Shown here: positions 22,861-23,886 of the stretch, piece by piece
Layout: each line of letters opens with the position of its first letter
How positions within the stretch are numbered: position 1 is the stretch's first letter
Source of the DNA: WS-7 sp036505295
GTDB lineage: Bacteria > Eisenbacteria > RBG-16-71-46 > SZUA-252
DNA length: 23,886 bases
Assembly (NCBI GenBank): GCA_036505295.1
Contig: DASXTQ010000048.1
Coordinates: 1-23,886 of the forward strand
Reading direction: 5' to 3'
Notes under the pieces: model-generated
Databases searched by the model: none
Seen by the model: only the letters and a program-made list of their open reading frames with translations
Told to the model about the DNA's origin: nothing
Made by a program: the position numbers and the translations under genes

Positions 22861-23886
22861 GCGCGGCGGCAATCGCCCCGCGGTTCCGACGCCCCGGCGC
22901 GTGCTGGTCACGCGGCTGCGCAGGATCGGGGACGCAATCCTGGTCCTTCCCGTGATCGAGGCCCTCCACGAACGGTTCCCTGCGTGCTCGATCGATTTTC
23001 TGGCCGAGGAGGCGCCGGCCCAGGCGGCCGCCAACCACCCGGCGATCGATCGCGTGCTCGTGCTCGACCGTACGCTGGGATCCTTGCTGCCGGCTTCGCC
23101 GCGCCTCCTCTGGGGTCTCCGGCGGCGCCGCTATGACTGGGTGATCGATCTCTACGGGAACCCTAGAAGCGCGCTTCTTGCGGCATGGACCGGAGCACCG
23201 GTTCGCGTGGGGCCCGCGCGCCGCACGCGCCGGCGGCTCTACACCCACGTGGTCCCGCCCGTCTCGGAGCCGATCTCCGCGATCGCCCATCACCTCCGCT
23301 CCCTCGAGGCTCTCGGCATGGAGCCGGCGCTCCACCCGCCGCGTATCAACCTCACCGAGCGCGAGCGAGAGCAAGGGCGCGCGCGTCTCGAATCGGTACT
23401 CCCGGCCGGCGCGCCCCGCGTCGGAATCCACGCCGGGAATCGATGGCCCGCGAAGCGATGGCCCGAGGAGCGGTTCGCCGCGCTCGTGCGCGCCCTGCCG
23501 CGCATCGGGGCACGCGCGGTCGTTCTCGCGGGGCCCGGCGAGGAAGCCCTGGCGCACCGGATCGCCGCGGGCGGGAAAGCCGGTCTGGACGCTCCCGTGA
23601 TGGGCGGGCTGCCGCTCCGCGACTACTGGAGCGTCATCGCCGCGCTCGACGCGCTCGTTACGGTCGATGGCAGCCCGATCCATGCCGGCCCCGCGCTTCA
23701 GGTGCCCACGGTCGGTATCCTCGGGCCGACCGAGCCCGAGATATGGTTTCCGTATCCGGCGAGCGAGGGGCATCAACTGCTCTCGCGCGAGATTTGGTGC
23801 CGTCCCTGCCACCGGCACGAATGCGCGCGCATGGACTGCCTCGATTGGATCAGCGTGGGCGACGCGCTGCAGGCGGTGGCGCGTGC
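22853..23886 (+). CDS. glycosyltransferase family 9 (heptosyltransferase-like), 3' end outside window
   Basis: Likely transfers heptose from ADP-heptose to lipid A-core. The frame starts at GTG 22853, overlapping the rfaE2 stop by eight bases, and stays open to the right edge (344 codons seen). Family 9 features: RVLVTRLRRIGDAILVLPVIEAL near the start, then YDWVIDLYGNPRSALLAAWTGA, VGIHAGNRWPAKRWPEERFAALV, VVLAGPGEE, VTVDGSPIHAGPALQVPTVGILGPTEP, and the late cysteines in WCRPCHRHECARMDC. A later GTG at 22901 is a possible start. The ADP-heptose genes immediately upstream favour a WaaF/RfaF-type heptosyltransferase, but other GT9 sugars cannot be excluded. Confidence 0.88.
   Translation, partial: MDERGGNRPAVPTPRRVLVTRLRRIGDAILVLPVIEALHERFPACSIDFLAEEAPAQAAANHPAIDRVLVLDRTLGSLLPASPRLLWGLRRRRYDWVIDLYGNPRSALLAAWTGAPVRVGPARRTRRRLYTHVVPPVSEPISAIAHHLRSLEALGMEPALHPPRINLTEREREQGRARLESVLPAGAPRVGIHAGNRWPAKRWPEERFAALVRALPRIGARAVVLAGPGEEALAHRIAAGGKAGLDAPVMGGLPLRDYWSVIAALDALVTVDGSPIHAGPALQVPTVGILGPTEPEIWFPYPASEGHQLLSREIWCRPCHRHECARMDCLDWISVGDALQAVAR

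Noticed and set aside
21928..23818. Long minus-strand frames opposite rfaE1, rfaE2 and the GT9 gene
   Set aside because: No family similarity and low-complexity Arg/Gly/Ala composition; the plus strand carries clear conserved enzymes.
1..23886. Mobile elements, CRISPR arrays, tRNA or rRNA genes, prophage or defence islands
   Set aside because: No transposase or integrase motifs, no direct-repeat arrays and no tRNA-like folds were seen; nearly all DNA is accounted for by conserved genes.

Overview
The window is a gene-dense, GC-rich bacterial chromosomal segment. I see no mobile element, CRISPR array, tRNA or rRNA. The genes point to a Gram-negative bacterium with lipopolysaccharide: split heptose kinase and nucleotidyltransferase genes (rfaE1, rfaE2) followed by a family 9 glycosyltransferase. 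It uses the MEP isoprenoid route (dxr) and makes undecaprenyl phosphate and CDP-diacylglycerol. A BshB-type deacetylase, a class II FBPase, a two-gene transketolase and a short EF-Ts suggest an uncultivated, high-GC lineage near the FCB or Eisenbacteria-like groups. That placement is inference only.

Layout. (A) 1-4981, plus strand: a methyltransferase cut by the window edge, an NAD-dependent epimerase, the two halves of a transketolase, and a secreted DUF1028-TPR protein, with mostly overlapping or touching stops and starts. (B) 4978-7051, minus strand: a 112-residue hypothetical protein, then glpX, then a BshB1-like deacetylase. B converges on A so tightly that the two stop codons share the bases CTAG. 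(C) 7109-8377, plus: a short-chain dehydrogenase and an adenosine-specific kinase family protein, read from a compact divergent promoter region shared with B. (D) 8517-14638, plus: recJ, rel, dtd, maf and mtnA, almost all with 1-4 base overlaps, covering nucleic acid and translation quality control, stringent response and salvage. (E) 14684-18362, plus: rplM-rpsI-rpsB-tsf-pyrH-frr, closed by a good intrinsic terminator. (F) 18489 to the right edge, plus: uppS-cdsA-dxr-rfaE1-rfaE2-GT9, an envelope precursor operon built on ATGA overlaps, cut by the right edge.

Most of this is conserved housekeeping content in a familiar order, and I found no convincing undescribed multi-gene system. The points worth a second look are local. 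Several enzymes carry an unusual residue at a signature position: epimerase YxxxR, GlpX G89C, an SDR without its Ser, DTD P77, CdsA KE. There is a nine-C tract directly behind the start codon of the deacetylase gene. A terminator is squeezed just in front of uppS. A promoter region at 7071-7121 may drive a leaderless mRNA. The unexplained genes are the secreted DUF1028-TPR protein and the 112-residue glpX neighbour.
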